Shown here piece after piece: positions 25,528-34,838 of a DNA stretch of 64,000 bases. The stretch comes from Sulfurimonas indica (GTDB lineage: Bacteria; Campylobacterota; Campylobacteria; Campylobacterales; Sulfurimonadaceae). Below the pieces are notes generated by a model. The model worked only from the letters and a program-made list of their open reading frames with translations. It was not told the DNA's origin and did not search any database. Each line of letters begins with the position of its first letter. Position 1 is the first letter of the stretch. The position numbers were made by a program, and so were the translations under genes. The stretch lies in the NCBI RefSeq assembly GCF_009192995.1, contig NZ_SDID01000005.1, positions 62,001 to 126,000 on the forward strand. Reading direction: 5' to 3'.

Positions 25528-27168
25528 CTATTTTTCATTATTTGTAGTGTTTGCTTCGCTTGTTTCAGCTTTTTTAGCATTTTTTGAAGCACGTTCAAGG
25601 TCAATTAAGTCATTACTTAAACCTTCATAACCTAAATCAGAAAGTGAAACACTGTTTTTTGATTTATGTATAATATGTGGTTCAATAATAATTACCAACT
25701 CTTGCGTCTCTTTTATCATTTCTTCATATTTAAATAGATAGCTTATAATAGGAATATCACCTAAGATTGGAACTTTACTTGTATTATTTGTATTTTTGGT
25801 ATTGATAAGACCACCAAGAATAATTCTGTTACCATCTTTTACTGTTACAACAGATGAGAGTTGACGACGAGCTAAATCGGGTGGCATATCTCTACCTGTA
25901 TTTGGTACGTCTGCCATATTTGTCGTTGTCTCAGAGAGTGACGGATTGATTCTCAGTGTAATTGTTTTATCATCAGAGATCTCAGGTGTAATTGTTAAAA
26001 GAACACCTGCAAAGACTGATTGGACATTTTCATTTTGTGTTGTTGCAGCAACGCCACCACCGGTACCTTGTTGGTTCGTTTCTGATTTGATTTTATAAAA
26101 GTACTCTGTACCCGCAGTAATAAGTGCTGGTTGATTATTAAGTGTTAGAACTTTTGGATTTGAAATAGAATTAACATCACCTTGCGTTTTTAGAAACTTA
26201 ATAACTTCATTGAGTGAAGCACCACCTTTAAGTGTTACGATTTTTGCCATTCCAGCCGCACCATTTAGAGCTGCTGTAGTAATATTTGGAGAAGTTGCAT
26301 CTGTAGTATCAAATGTATCAACATTTTTAAGTTCGAGTGTGTTAATACCAACTTGGAAGTTCTGAAGTGCATAAAGCTGTTTCCAGTCAATCCCTGTCGT
26401 TTTACCTTCACTCATTGTTACTGCTAAAAGCTGTACATCTATAAGTACCTGTAGTTGTACTTTGTCTTGAAGCTTTTTAAGATACTTTTCAAATCTTTTC
26501 AACTGTTTTGTTGTTGCTGTGACAGTAATAAGCCCGGCATTTTTGTTAATAAGCGGAGCTGGTGCATGGTATGCATCATGTGGACGGTTGAGCACACTTT
26601 GAAATTCAGTATCGAGTTGTTCCCAGAATTTTACTTCATCACTGCTTTCTATCTTTATACCACTATCAGCTGTAGAAGTACTTCCTCCAGTAGTTCCACC
26701 TGTGCCTCCTCCGACACCACCACCCATGCCTCCAGGTATTGAAGTGCCTCCTTGACCTCCATTAGATGAAGAACTAAGTGTGACATCAGTGCTTCCGGTA
26801 CTTTTTCTTTGTGAAAGAATATAGTCAATATTGAAGACTTTTGTTTGTAAGTAAGAGATTTTAAGTAGGTTGTTCTCTAAAGTGTATGAGAGATTGTTCT
26901 CTGATAAAATAATATTAAGTACTTCATCTATTGTTAGGTTCTTCAAGTTCGTTTTGTTTAACTTTGTCTGAAGAAACTCTTCTGCATTAGGATCAGTAAT
27001 GATGATACTAAAACCACACTCATCACTGAGCTGTTCTATAAAGTCCATTATCTTCGTGTTTTTTGATGAACTTATGCTAAAGAGTTCATATGAACAATCT
27101 GCAAAACTACTTGTTGATACCATTGCTGTTAGTATTGCTGCACATAGCGATGTTTTAATAAATTTCAT
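25528..27168 (-). CDS. mshL: Outer-membrane secretin (MshL/PilQ/CtsD-like)
   Basis: The 546 aa begin with a signal peptide (to S-S-F-A near 23). An N-terminal STN-type domain (about 30-105) is followed by a Gly/Ser/Thr-rich linker (about 125-170), an N1-like domain, and the C-terminal secretin barrel with V-P-I-L-G-D-I-P near 470 and a final L-V-I-I-I-E-P-H-I-I. Secretins form the multimeric outer-membrane gate for pili, pseudopili or DNA. The short N-terminus with one N-domain is typical of MshL rather than long GspD. Confidence 0.92.
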   Translation of the reverse strand: MKFIKTSLCAAILTAMVSTSSFADCSYELFSISSSKNTKIMDFIEQLSDECGFSIIITDPNAEEFLQTKLNKTNLKNLTIDEVLNIILSENNLSYTLENNLLKISYLQTKVFNIDYILSQRKSTGSTDVTLSSSSNGGQGGTSIPGGMGGGVGGGTGGTTGGSTSTADSGIKIESSDEVKFWEQLDTEFQSVLNRPHDAYHAPAPLINKNAGLITVTATTKQLKRFEKYLKKLQDKVQLQVLIDVQLLAVTMSEGKTTGIDWKQLYALQNFQVGINTLELKNVDTFDTTDATSPNITTAALNGAAGMAKIVTLKGGASLNEVIKFLKTQGDVNSISNPKVLTLNNQPALITAGTEYFYKIKSETNQQGTGGGVAATTQNENVQSVFAGVLLTITPEISDDKTITLRINPSLSETTTNMADVPNTGRDMPPDLARRQLSSVVTVKDGNRIILGGLINTKNTNNTSKVPILGDIPIISYLFKYEEMIKETQELVIIIEPHIIHKSKNSVSLSDLGYEGLSNDLIDLERASKNAKKAETSEANTTNNEK

Positions 27169-27177
27169 TTTTCGTTC

Positions 27178-27621
27178 CTACTTATTATTAAATTTAAGGT
27201 TTTTACTTTTACTCACAGTGGAGAGAAGTAATTGTTTCTTACCCTTTGTTAAGAGTACTGTTTTAAGATTCACTTTTTCAAGTTTGTATTCATAGATTTT
27301 TTCACCTTCTCTATACCATTTTCCATTAATAAGGGCAGATTTGTTTAAGATCGCTTCTAATGAAATTTTTGAAGAGTAAGTACGAACTTTTTTAGAACCT
27401 GATGTTGAGGATTTTCTACTTCTATATGTACTTTTCTTCCTTTTTTTACCTTTTTTGGTTTTTAAATAGATAAATGGATCTTTCAATTTTGAAATTTTTT
27501 TATTATCTATACCTTTTCTCGGTGGTTTGATAGCTTCTATCTGCTCATCTACCCAAGCAAGTTCATTTGAAAAAAGCTGTGTAGATAGGAGTAATAGTAA
27601 GATTATAGTTAGTTTTTTCAT
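27178..27621 (-). CDS. Small exported protein of the secretion operon (MshK/PilP-like)
   Basis: The 147 aa comprise a signal peptide (M-K-K-L-T-I-I-L-L-L-L-L-S), a very basic Lys/Ser linker (about 45-85), and a short beta domain with I-N-G-K-W-Y-R-E-G-E-K-I near 98-109. This matches the I-N-G-x-x-y-x-x-G-D pattern of MshK and the HR domain of PilP/GspC, which contacts the secretin. It sits between the PilO-like and secretin genes as mshK does. Lipobox not evident. Confidence 0.75.
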   Translation of the reverse strand: MKKLTIILLLLLSTQLFSNELAWVDEQIEAIKPPRKGIDNKKISKLKDPFIYLKTKKGKKRKKSTYRSRKSSTSGSKKVRTYSSKISLEAILNKSALINGKWYREGEKIYEYKLEKVNLKTVLLTKGKKQLLLSTVSKSKNLKFNNK

Positions 27622-28253
27622 TAGTATTTAATCCCCCATACTGAGATTCTAAAATCCGAATTTAAAATATTTTCGGCTGTGATATTAAAATCATGTATAT
27701 CTACAACAAGATCACTTTGCTCCATAGAATTGATGAACTTAACAGTATTTCTAAAGTTTCCTTCAGAAGATACAGTGATATTTAAAATATGTCCAAATGA
27801 ACTTCCTGTATCAGCATACTTGTTTGTTATATAATTTATTTTCACATGGTATTTTTGAGCATTGGTTGTAATAGAGTCAAGGTATTCACCCCATGCACTT
27901 TCATCATAGATAAGAGATGAGATAGCTTCAATTTTATGCTTAATATAAGCATTGTTATTTTTATGCATCATCATTTCATCATTGATTTTTTTAATCTCTC
28001 TATCAAGCTGAGTGATTTTTGTTTCTGGATTTCTCTGCAGATACTGTTTGTCATTTGCAATCTGTTTCTCAAATCGTTTAACATTTTCTCTTGTCTGCTC
28101 AAAACTCTCAAAAGAACTATCCCAAAAGAAAAGGTAAGCAAAAGCAAATATACCGGCAACTATCATGACGTATGTCATATATATCTCTTTTTGTTCTTTC
28201 CCTTGAAATGCCCTATCTATCTTATGTAAGTAATCTTCTATATTTATTTTCAT
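27621..28253 (-). CDS. PilO-like inner-membrane protein (MshJ-like)
   Basis: The 210 aa have a cytoplasmic N-terminus, one span at about 27-45, a coiled-coil (about 50-100) and a C-terminal ferredoxin-like fold. This is the architecture of PilO/GspM, which pairs with the PilN-like part of MshI. It overlaps mshI by four bases and mshK by one. Conservation is low, so the call rests on layout and gene order. Confidence 0.75.
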   Translation of the reverse strand: MKINIEDYLHKIDRAFQGKEQKEIYMTYVMIVAGIFAFAYLFFWDSSFESFEQTRENVKRFEKQIANDKQYLQRNPETKITQLDREIKKINDEMMMHKNNNAYIKHKIEAISSLIYDESAWGEYLDSITTNAQKYHVKINYITNKYADTGSSFGHILNITVSSEGNFRNTVKFINSMEQSDLVVDIHDFNITAENILNSDFRISVWGIKY

Positions 28254-29791
28254 AATAACTTCACTTTCAACTCACTGGTATATAAGTCTGACTTGTCATT
28301 GATTTTAATCTCTTCTAAGTCAAAATCATATTTCGTTTCATAAGTTTTTGTAAGATATTCAACAAGTTTTGTAATCTCTCTATCTTTCAAAGAAACAAGA
28401 TTCAATGTTAGAACTTTACCTACTTTTTCATCTTCGCTGTATCCTATTGATGAAACCTTAACTTTAAATTTATTGATGTCATTTGCAAACTCTGATATAA
28501 GTTTCGCTTTCATTGGATAATCGACTTTTACTTCATGAATCTTGATAAGTGTATTTTTCTTATCGTTATACTCTTTTTTCTCTTGTTCTAATAGTGTTAA
28601 TGCTTTTTCTTTATCTGCCAATCTATTTTTAATAGTGGCTTCTCTTGTGATTTTTATATTGTGCACTTCTTTATAGTCCTCTTTTAAAAGGTCTTCTTGA
28701 AGTTCCTGTGCATATGTTAAAATCCAGTATGTAATAGGATAGGCAAAAGCAAGTGCAAAAGCGGCTGCTGTAAGTATTATAAGCTTACCACTCTCTCTTC
28801 GAATAAATTTTGGTGGACGTCTATAAGTTGTAAAGTTACATTCATATCTATCCATTGGAGGAACAAGAGTGTAGAGCTGCATAAGTGAGTGCATTTGATC
28901 AAGATAAACTTCATCACTTGTCTCAAAACCGTAGTCAAAATCAAATTCACTTGCATAAATATTGAGCTCAACTTCTAGCATCTCATGAAGTTTTGTCTCA
29001 GTTTTAACTTGTGTACCTATATATACATGTTCAAACTTATCAATCTCAAAAGCCCGTTTTGCATACGTTAAAATATCATTGATATTTGCAATGAGCTCTT
29101 TATAGAGTCGAATGAAATACTCTTTATATTCACTCTCTGTATCTTTAAGATTTGCTTCTGTCAAGAATTCCATAAAGTCATCATATGGAATTCTTTCACC
29201 GTACAGTTCACAAAACCTTTCATGCATATCTAAAAAAGAGTATTTGATAGATTTTGTGTAAATAAACTCTTTGTTGCTGTAAATTGTTAGAGACGCATCA
29301 TTTTCCTGAAAATAGATAAAACAGTGTGTATTACTACTGTCAATAATCTCTTTTGCATAGAGTGATTTAATAAGTAAAGGAGCAGGGATGATAACATCAA
29401 TATATTTTACTTTTTCAACCACTCTTTCAAATGTTGTTGTTAAATCAAGCGGATCAACTATAAAGAGATGAAAATGCCTGTTCTCTTCATCTAAATTGTG
29501 AAAATTTTCTATATATTGAATTTGATATTCAACTGCTTGGTCAAGTGCTAATTCATCGTATGCTTTACTATTAATAGCGTCATAGAGATCTTCTTCGGGA
29601 ATATTCTTACTGATTTCAATCTGTGCTGTTATAAACTCTTTTGTATTTAAATACGAGATAACAAATTGTTCTTTTGAAAATTCAGGAGTTTTTGATTCAC
29701 TAATAAAACTAGAAACACTACTAAAGTAGGCATCTTTGTAGGGATTAACAGATAGTACACTTGAAAAAGAGTGTTGTGCTGACGTACTCAT
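28250..29791 (-). CDS. PilM-PilN-type fused alignment protein (MshI/GspL/CtsX-like)
   Basis: The 513 aa combine a cytoplasmic actin-fold-like region (about 1-330), one span (about 334-358), and a periplasmic coiled-coil with a C-terminal ferredoxin-like domain. This is the fused PilM-PilN arrangement seen in GspL and MshI, which link the ATPase to the periplasmic scaffold. It begins the secretion module, 11 bases after the csd4 stop, so the module probably relies on an upstream promoter. The Campylobacter transformation protein CtsX is a likely counterpart. Confidence 0.75.
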   Translation of the reverse strand: MSTSAQHSFSSVLSVNPYKDAYFSSVSSFISESKTPEFSKEQFVISYLNTKEFITAQIEISKNIPEEDLYDAINSKAYDELALDQAVEYQIQYIENFHNLDEENRHFHLFIVDPLDLTTTFERVVEKVKYIDVIIPAPLLIKSLYAKEIIDSSNTHCFIYFQENDASLTIYSNKEFIYTKSIKYSFLDMHERFCELYGERIPYDDFMEFLTEANLKDTESEYKEYFIRLYKELIANINDILTYAKRAFEIDKFEHVYIGTQVKTETKLHEMLEVELNIYASEFDFDYGFETSDEVYLDQMHSLMQLYTLVPPMDRYECNFTTYRRPPKFIRRESGKLIILTAAAFALAFAYPITYWILTYAQELQEDLLKEDYKEVHNIKITREATIKNRLADKEKALTLLEQEKKEYNDKKNTLIKIHEVKVDYPMKAKLISEFANDINKFKVKVSSIGYSEDEKVGKVLTLNLVSLKDREITKLVEYLTKTYETKYDFDLEEIKINDKSDLYTSELKVKLL

Positions 29792-29802
29792 TAATTATAA
29801 TC

Positions 29803-31092
29803 CTATTTAAATTTAACCATTAACATGGAACAAAATCCATCGTTACTGTAAAACTCGATTCTGTAAGTTTTATTGGCTCTATCAACAGCATACCTTTTAC
29901 TGAGATCTTTTAAAGAGATCGTGATAGCACTCTCATCTTTGCTGTTTTTTGAGTGGTAACCAATAACGTTTACACGAAAGTTTTTACCTTTAATAATCTT
30001 AAAATCGTCACTTATATAAAAGTTTGAAGCTTTTGGCAAAGAAATCAACTTTCCATCCGCCTCAATTTTATAAATTCGTGGACAATTTTTTGACATTTTA
30101 AAATATTGAGGCCTTAGCGAGGTAATTTTTTTATTACCTATAAATACATCGTATGCGCCATACTTATTCTTTTTAACCGCTCCCAACGGATTGGAACAGT
30201 TAAAGTCGTTACCCTTTGATTTTAGCGGAATAAAGCTTAAAGATTTTTTGATATTACATAAATCTAACAAAATATTGTGATTTATTTCCAAAGTTCCATA
30301 ATTTTTTATTATCTGTTCGACATTTTTTTCGCTTAATTCAAAGTCTCTAGCGTATTTTATATGCATTATTTTCATAAATTCTTCAATTGCAAGGAGCTGA
30401 TAGAAGACTTTTTGAGAAATGGAAGAGAGGCTTTTACTGGTCTCAATTGCAAAGGCCGGTTTGTTGTTTTTTACTGCAAAATATGTTAAAGATAAACGCA
30501 TTTGTTCATCTTTAAATTTTGTTTTTGTATTTTTGACATTAAAAATATGATGTTTTTGTAAGAGTTGTTTATTGATATTTTCTTTGACATTACGTGCTAT
30601 GTCATTTAAGTTACTAAAAGGTTGACTCTTATTGAGTGAACACTGGTCAATGACACAGGTCTGTCCCCAGGCATTTGGATTGAAAATACTGCTTTGTTCT
30701 TTTTCTCTGTAAAAACCGTGTCCATCATGTAAATTAAGAACAAGAGAGACTTTTTTTTCAAGTATGATTTTTTTAATGGCATCAACAGTTGGTTTGTCTT
30801 TGTCATTTTCATTAATTGTTGCAAATTTTCTGTTCATATCTCCATGTATACCGCGTCTGTTTGCAATAATACTTTTTTGGTTGAGATTTGGAATGATCCA
30901 GAGATTTTTTGAGAGAATTTTATAGTGTGTAGCAAGGACTGCAGCTGAAAAATAGCCTCCTGGTTCATTACCGTGGATACCACCGATAACCAAAAGTGTT
31001 GTGTTAGAATCAGAATTTTCTTTTTTGATAAGATTTATCTTTGCAGATAAGTGTGTAAAGAAAAACAGAGAGATAATTACGAAAAGTTTCAT
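29803..31092 (-). CDS. csd4: M14-family peptidoglycan carboxypeptidase (Csd4/Pgp1-like)
   Basis: Csd4 and Pgp1 are periplasmic DL-carboxypeptidases that trim tripeptide stems to dipeptides and so set helical cell shape. The 429 aa have a signal peptide and zinc-site residues His40 and Glu43 (I-H-G-N-E). His123 in L-N-L-H-D is the third ligand and Glu218 in A-I-E-T-S the catalytic base. Helicobacter Csd4 is known for a Gln in place of the first His; this protein has the canonical His. About 200 C-terminal residues form the extra domains of the family. Start has AAAGG at 5-nt spacing. Confidence 0.88.
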   Translation of the reverse strand: MKLFVIISLFFFTHLSAKINLIKKENSDSNTTLLVIGGIHGNEPGGYFSAAVLATHYKILSKNLWIIPNLNQKSIIANRRGIHGDMNRKFATINENDKDKPTVDAIKKIILEKKVSLVLNLHDGHGFYREKEQSSIFNPNAWGQTCVIDQCSLNKSQPFSNLNDIARNVKENINKQLLQKHHIFNVKNTKTKFKDEQMRLSLTYFAVKNNKPAFAIETSKSLSSISQKVFYQLLAIEEFMKIMHIKYARDFELSEKNVEQIIKNYGTLEINHNILLDLCNIKKSLSFIPLKSKGNDFNCSNPLGAVKKNKYGAYDVFIGNKKITSLRPQYFKMSKNCPRIYKIEADGKLISLPKASNFYISDDFKIIKGKNFRVNVIGYHSKNSKDESAITISLKDLSKRYAVDRANKTYRIEFYSNDGFCSMLMVKFK

Positions 31093-31094
31093 AA

Positions 31095-32075
31095 TTACCT
31101 TTCTGTAATAATATTGAACTTATTTTCTGTAAGTTTTACTATAAGAACTTTGTTCCCTGTAAAGGAGAAGCTGTTTGATTTATATTTTTCTAAAAAAGCA
31201 ATTTTGAAGATATCTTTTGTATCAGGGTAGGGGATAACATTGATCTGTCTGAATATAATGGTCTTTTTTTCGTTTTTATTGAAAATTCTAGTTTTATACT
31301 TTTTAAACTGTTCAAAATTCATACCGTCAAAACGTTTAAATTCCGGAGTATAAAAACTGAGATAGGTATCTATATCATTATATATCCAAGAGTATCTCCA
31401 TGCAAAGAGACTTGCAAGGACTTTTGAGAGTCGCTCTTTTGATGCCTCTTTTTTCACACTCTCTTCATCAATAATCAAAATAGTCTTTGATATATCTATA
31501 TTTCTATCGAGACACTCTATACTTTGATTGTTGATAGCGATGCATCCTTTTGTAAACTCATCCCTCTCTTGTTTAATAGGAAGACCGTGAATCCAGATGC
31601 CTTGTCCTGTTTTACCTTGATACTTATCATATATATTAGGATAAGAGGTGACAAATGCCATCGGCCCGTAAAAAGAGTCAACTTTTGTTATCTTTTTGAC
31701 AATATTGTAAACACCGACAGGTGTGCGAAGATCTCCCTCTTTATGCTTGTCACCTTTCATCTTTCCTGTATAAGCACTATACTCTTTTTTTAATTGATAG
31801 GTGTTGTTGTCATCTTTTTTGTAGATAGAGAGTCGAGATTTTGATTTATCACATGTAAGAATATTTGTATAGGATTCAAAGTAACCAAAAGAGGTATCAA
31901 TATTTTTAAGATAATCATTCCAATAGGACTCTTGTGCAAGTTTTTTATCAAGTTCTTTTTCTATATCATTGATGCCATTGTTTCTATAGTGGGTTAAAAG
32001 ATGGAGGTCAACTCCGAAGAGTGAAGATGAAAGAAAAAGTATTGAAAAAACTGTTTTATAAAAATTATTGTGCAT
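31095..32075 (-). CDS. csd6: L,D-carboxypeptidase/YkuD-domain cell-shape protein (Csd6/Pgp2-like)
   Basis: Csd6 and Pgp2 trim tetrapeptide stems to tripeptides, one step before Csd4. The ATG at 32075 is chosen because AGGA lies seven bases upstream; a second ATG six bases earlier is too close to it. The 326-aa product has a signal peptide and a YkuD domain with His163 and nucleophile Cys178 in W-I-H-G-L-P and K-G-C-I-A-I. An NTF2-like C-terminal domain (about 215-320) follows. Placing csd6 directly before csd4 puts both cell-shape enzymes on one transcript. Confidence 0.9.
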   Translation of the reverse strand: MHNNFYKTVFSILFLSSSLFGVDLHLLTHYRNNGINDIEKELDKKLAQESYWNDYLKNIDTSFGYFESYTNILTCDKSKSRLSIYKKDDNNTYQLKKEYSAYTGKMKGDKHKEGDLRTPVGVYNIVKKITKVDSFYGPMAFVTSYPNIYDKYQGKTGQGIWIHGLPIKQERDEFTKGCIAINNQSIECLDRNIDISKTILIIDEESVKKEASKERLSKVLASLFAWRYSWIYNDIDTYLSFYTPEFKRFDGMNFEQFKKYKTRIFNKNEKKTIIFRQINVIPYPDTKDIFKIAFLEKYKSNSFSFTGNKVLIVKLTENKFNIITER

Positions 32076-32949
32076 TGTCATATCCTATCTCTTTTAAAAA
32101 GTGTTTATCTTTTGTCCAGCCTTTTTTTACTACGACTTGCAGGTTAAGGTAGGCTTTTTTCCCGCTGAGCTCTTCTATCTTCTGACGTGCTGCTTTTCCG
32201 ATTCTTTTAATCGCTTCACCTTTTTTCCCAATGATAATACCTTTTTGGGATTCTTTTTCAATGATGATAGTTGCATAGATTCTATCAATGCCATGATCTT
32301 CTTCAATTGAGTCGATGATAACATCTGATTCATAAGGGACTTCATCACTGATATTCTCAAAGATAGCCTCTCGGATAAAACCAGCATAGATATCACGTAC
32401 AAGTTCACTTGTTAAATCTTCAGGGTCATAAAGAAATGGAGACTCTAGAAGTAGTTTTGCAATGGTGTCAAGCAGGTCTTTATGACCGACTTTTCTAGGG
32501 ATTGCTACTGGAATGAGCGCTTCAAAATTATCTGCGTATTGATTATATGAGGCAATTTTTTTAAAGAGCTTCTCTTGTGATACCTGATCGATTTTAGAGA
32601 GTACTATAATATGTGGAATATTTTTTTTATTAAGTTTTAAAAATTTTTCATAGTGTTCGGTTGAGTCTGTAACTGGTGCTAAGTAAACGATTAAGTCACA
32701 GTCCCCCATTGCTTTGAGTGCTTCATCAAGCATAAACTTGTTAAGAACTTTCTCTTTTTCATGCAAACCGGGTGTGTCTACAAAGATGATTTGAGCATTG
32801 TCATGCATAACAATAGCATTGGAACGTTTCCTTGTAGCATTTGCTTTTTGGCTTACCATCGCTATCTTCTCACCTAAAAGTGAGTTCATTAGTGTACTTT
32901 TTCCAGCATTAGGGCGTCCAATCAAAGAGACGAAACCAGCTTTTGTCAT
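32065..32949 (-). CDS. era: Ribosome assembly GTPase Era
   Basis: Era binds the 3' end of 16S rRNA and monitors 30S maturation. The 294 aa have G1 G-R-P-N-A-G-K-S-T near 10-18, G3 D-T-P-G, and G4 S-K-I-D. A C-terminal KH domain has I-I-G-K-K-G-E-A-I-K near 240. Length is normal. Its 3' end overlaps the start of csd6 by 11 bases. Confidence 0.95.
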   Translation of the reverse strand: MTKAGFVSLIGRPNAGKSTLMNSLLGEKIAMVSQKANATRKRSNAIVMHDNAQIIFVDTPGLHEKEKVLNKFMLDEALKAMGDCDLIVYLAPVTDSTEHYEKFLKLNKKNIPHIIVLSKIDQVSQEKLFKKIASYNQYADNFEALIPVAIPRKVGHKDLLDTIAKLLLESPFLYDPEDLTSELVRDIYAGFIREAIFENISDEVPYESDVIIDSIEEDHGIDRIYATIIIEKESQKGIIIGKKGEAIKRIGKAARQKIEELSGKKAYLNLQVVVKKGWTKDKHFLKEIGYDNAQ

Positions 32950-32958
32950 AGTTTACCT

Positions 32959-34290
32959 TTATAAAATGTAGCGAGCGAGGTCATCATCTTCGACAACTTC
33001 ATCAAGTTTTTCATGTACAAGCTCTTTTGTTACTACAAACTCTTGGTCTTTGTACTCATCAGCATTAAAACTGATATCTTCTAGTATGCGTTCTAACACA
33101 GTATGCAGACGTCTTGCACCGATATCTTCTGCCGTTTCATTCGCACGGTGTGAGAGTTTTGCGATAGCACGAACAGCATCGTCTTCAAAAGTAAGCTTCA
33201 TACCTTCAACACCAAGGAGTGCCTCATACTGTTTAAGCAGTGAGTTTTCAGTCTGCGTGAGAATGGCATAGAGTGTCTCCTCTGTCAGTGCTTCAAGTTC
33301 AACTCTGAGTGGAAAACGACCTTGCAGTTCAGGAATTAAGTCACTTGGCTTACTTACATGAAAAGCTCCAGCTGCAATAAAGAGGATATGGTCCGTATTA
33401 ATCGTTCCATATTTTGTAGAGACGCTTGAACCCTCCACTATAGGAAGCAGATCACGTTGTACTCCCTCTTTGGAAGGGTCATTTCTAGCTTGTGATTTTT
33501 CACTGAGTGCAATTTTGTCTATTTCATCAAGGAAAATTATACCACCATTCTCAGCACGGCGAAGTGCTTCGGCAGTAACGGAGTTCATATCTAAAAGTTT
33601 GGCACTTGCTTCTTGGCGAAGTAATATTTTTGCATCTTTGACTGTCACCTCTTTTTTATTCTCTTCTTTATTTAGAGTAGAGAAAACTTTTGAAAAACTC
33701 TCCTGAACTTTAGCCATCTCTGGAGGAAGATTTGTATCATTGAACTCTATGGTCATATTTGACTCTAGTTCAATTTCAATGATCTTATCATCCATTTCAC
33801 CTGATTCTACACGTCTTTCTGTTGCTTCAAGGAGTCTTTGATAATCATCTTTTTTACTCTCACTAGCCCCAGCAGGAAGAGGGGGAACAAGTTTTTCCGT
33901 GATACGATTGATGATGTAGTCTTCTATCTTTTCGCGGTTTTTTTCCTCTTGTTCTGCTTTAACAATAGAGATAGAGTTAACGACCAAATCACGAATCATA
34001 GATTCGACATCCCGTCCTACAAAACCGACCTCTGTATATTTAGATGCTTCTACTTTAATAAAAGGGACTTTCATCATCTTCGCAAGTCTGCGTGAGATCT
34101 CTGTTTTACCAACACCTGTTGAGCCTATCATAAGGATGTTTTTCGGTTTTATCTCTTGACGCATCTCATCATCTAACTGCATACGTCTGTAACGTGTACG
34201 AAGTGCCAGAGCTATTGTTTTTTTAGCATTTTTTTGGCTGATAACATATTTATCAAGATAAGAAACTATCTCTTTGGGCGTCATATTCAT
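32959..34290 (-). CDS. hslU: ATP-dependent protease ATPase subunit HslU
   Basis: HslU unfolds substrates and feeds them to HslV. The 443-aa AAA+ protein has Walker A G-S-T-G-V-G-K-T near 57-64, an I domain (about 110-245), Walker B I-I-F-L-D-E-I-D near 250-257, and a hydrophobic C-terminal Y-I-L that docks into HslV. Its ATG shares one base with the hslV stop codon. Confidence 0.96.
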   Translation of the reverse strand: MNMTPKEIVSYLDKYVISQKNAKKTIALALRTRYRRMQLDDEMRQEIKPKNILMIGSTGVGKTEISRRLAKMMKVPFIKVEASKYTEVGFVGRDVESMIRDLVVNSISIVKAEQEEKNREKIEDYIINRITEKLVPPLPAGASESKKDDYQRLLEATERRVESGEMDDKIIEIELESNMTIEFNDTNLPPEMAKVQESFSKVFSTLNKEENKKEVTVKDAKILLRQEASAKLLDMNSVTAEALRRAENGGIIFLDEIDKIALSEKSQARNDPSKEGVQRDLLPIVEGSSVSTKYGTINTDHILFIAAGAFHVSKPSDLIPELQGRFPLRVELEALTEETLYAILTQTENSLLKQYEALLGVEGMKLTFEDDAVRAIAKLSHRANETAEDIGARRLHTVLERILEDISFNADEYKDQEFVVTKELVHEKLDEVVEDDDLARYIL

Positions 34291-34832
34291 TAGTTTTTAT
34301 CCTCTAAAATGAGAGTTTTGATATTATGGTTTGTATAGATACACAGATCTGCAGCGATATGGAGGGATTCTTTTACAAGCTCTTCTTCATCTAAAGATGC
34401 ATGTTTTTTCAGTGCACGTGCAGCTGAGATAGCAAAGTTACCTCCGCTACCAATGGAAGCAACCTCTCCATCTTCAGGCTCTACAACATCGCCGTTTCCT
34501 GTAAGTATAAAAATATGCTCTTGATTGAGTACTATCATCATAGCTTCTAAGCGACGGAGTACCTTGTCTTTTCTCCAAGCCTTAGAGAACTCAACAACGG
34601 ACTTTAAAAGATCCCCTTTTTTATTCTCTAAAAACTCTTCAAACATATCAAATAGATTAAAGGCATCCGCAGTACTTCCGGCAAAACCTGCTAAGATTTT
34701 ACCGTGGTAGAGTGTACGTATTTTTGTTGCATTGCCTTTTAAAACACTGTCGCCAAAAGTAACTTGACCATCACCACCGATGACGGCTTTGTCTTTTCCT
34801 TTGTAGGCTAATATCGTTGTAGCATCAAACAT
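34290..34832 (-). CDS. hslV: ATP-dependent protease proteolytic subunit HslV
   Basis: The 180-aa proteasome-like peptidase begins M-F-D-A-T-T-I-L. The nucleophile must be an N-terminal Thr, so residues 1-4 would have to be removed to expose Thr5. Most HslV proteins need only Met removal; the short propeptide is shared by the epsilon relatives I remember. G-G-D-G-Q-V-T-F-G and G-F-A-G-S-T-A-D-A are intact. It lies six bases after rplI and directly before hslU. Confidence 0.95.
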   Translation of the reverse strand: MFDATTILAYKGKDKAVIGGDGQVTFGDSVLKGNATKIRTLYHGKILAGFAGSTADAFNLFDMFEEFLENKKGDLLKSVVEFSKAWRKDKVLRRLEAMMIVLNQEHIFILTGNGDVVEPEDGEVASIGSGGNFAISAARALKKHASLDEEELVKESLHIAADLCIYTNHNIKTLILEDKN

Positions 34833-34838
34833 CTAAAA

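Noticed and set aside
26695-26765. Apparent repeat region in the secretin gene
   Set aside because: It encodes the Gly/Ser/Thr-rich linker common in secretins and is not a tandem DNA repeat or a mobile element.
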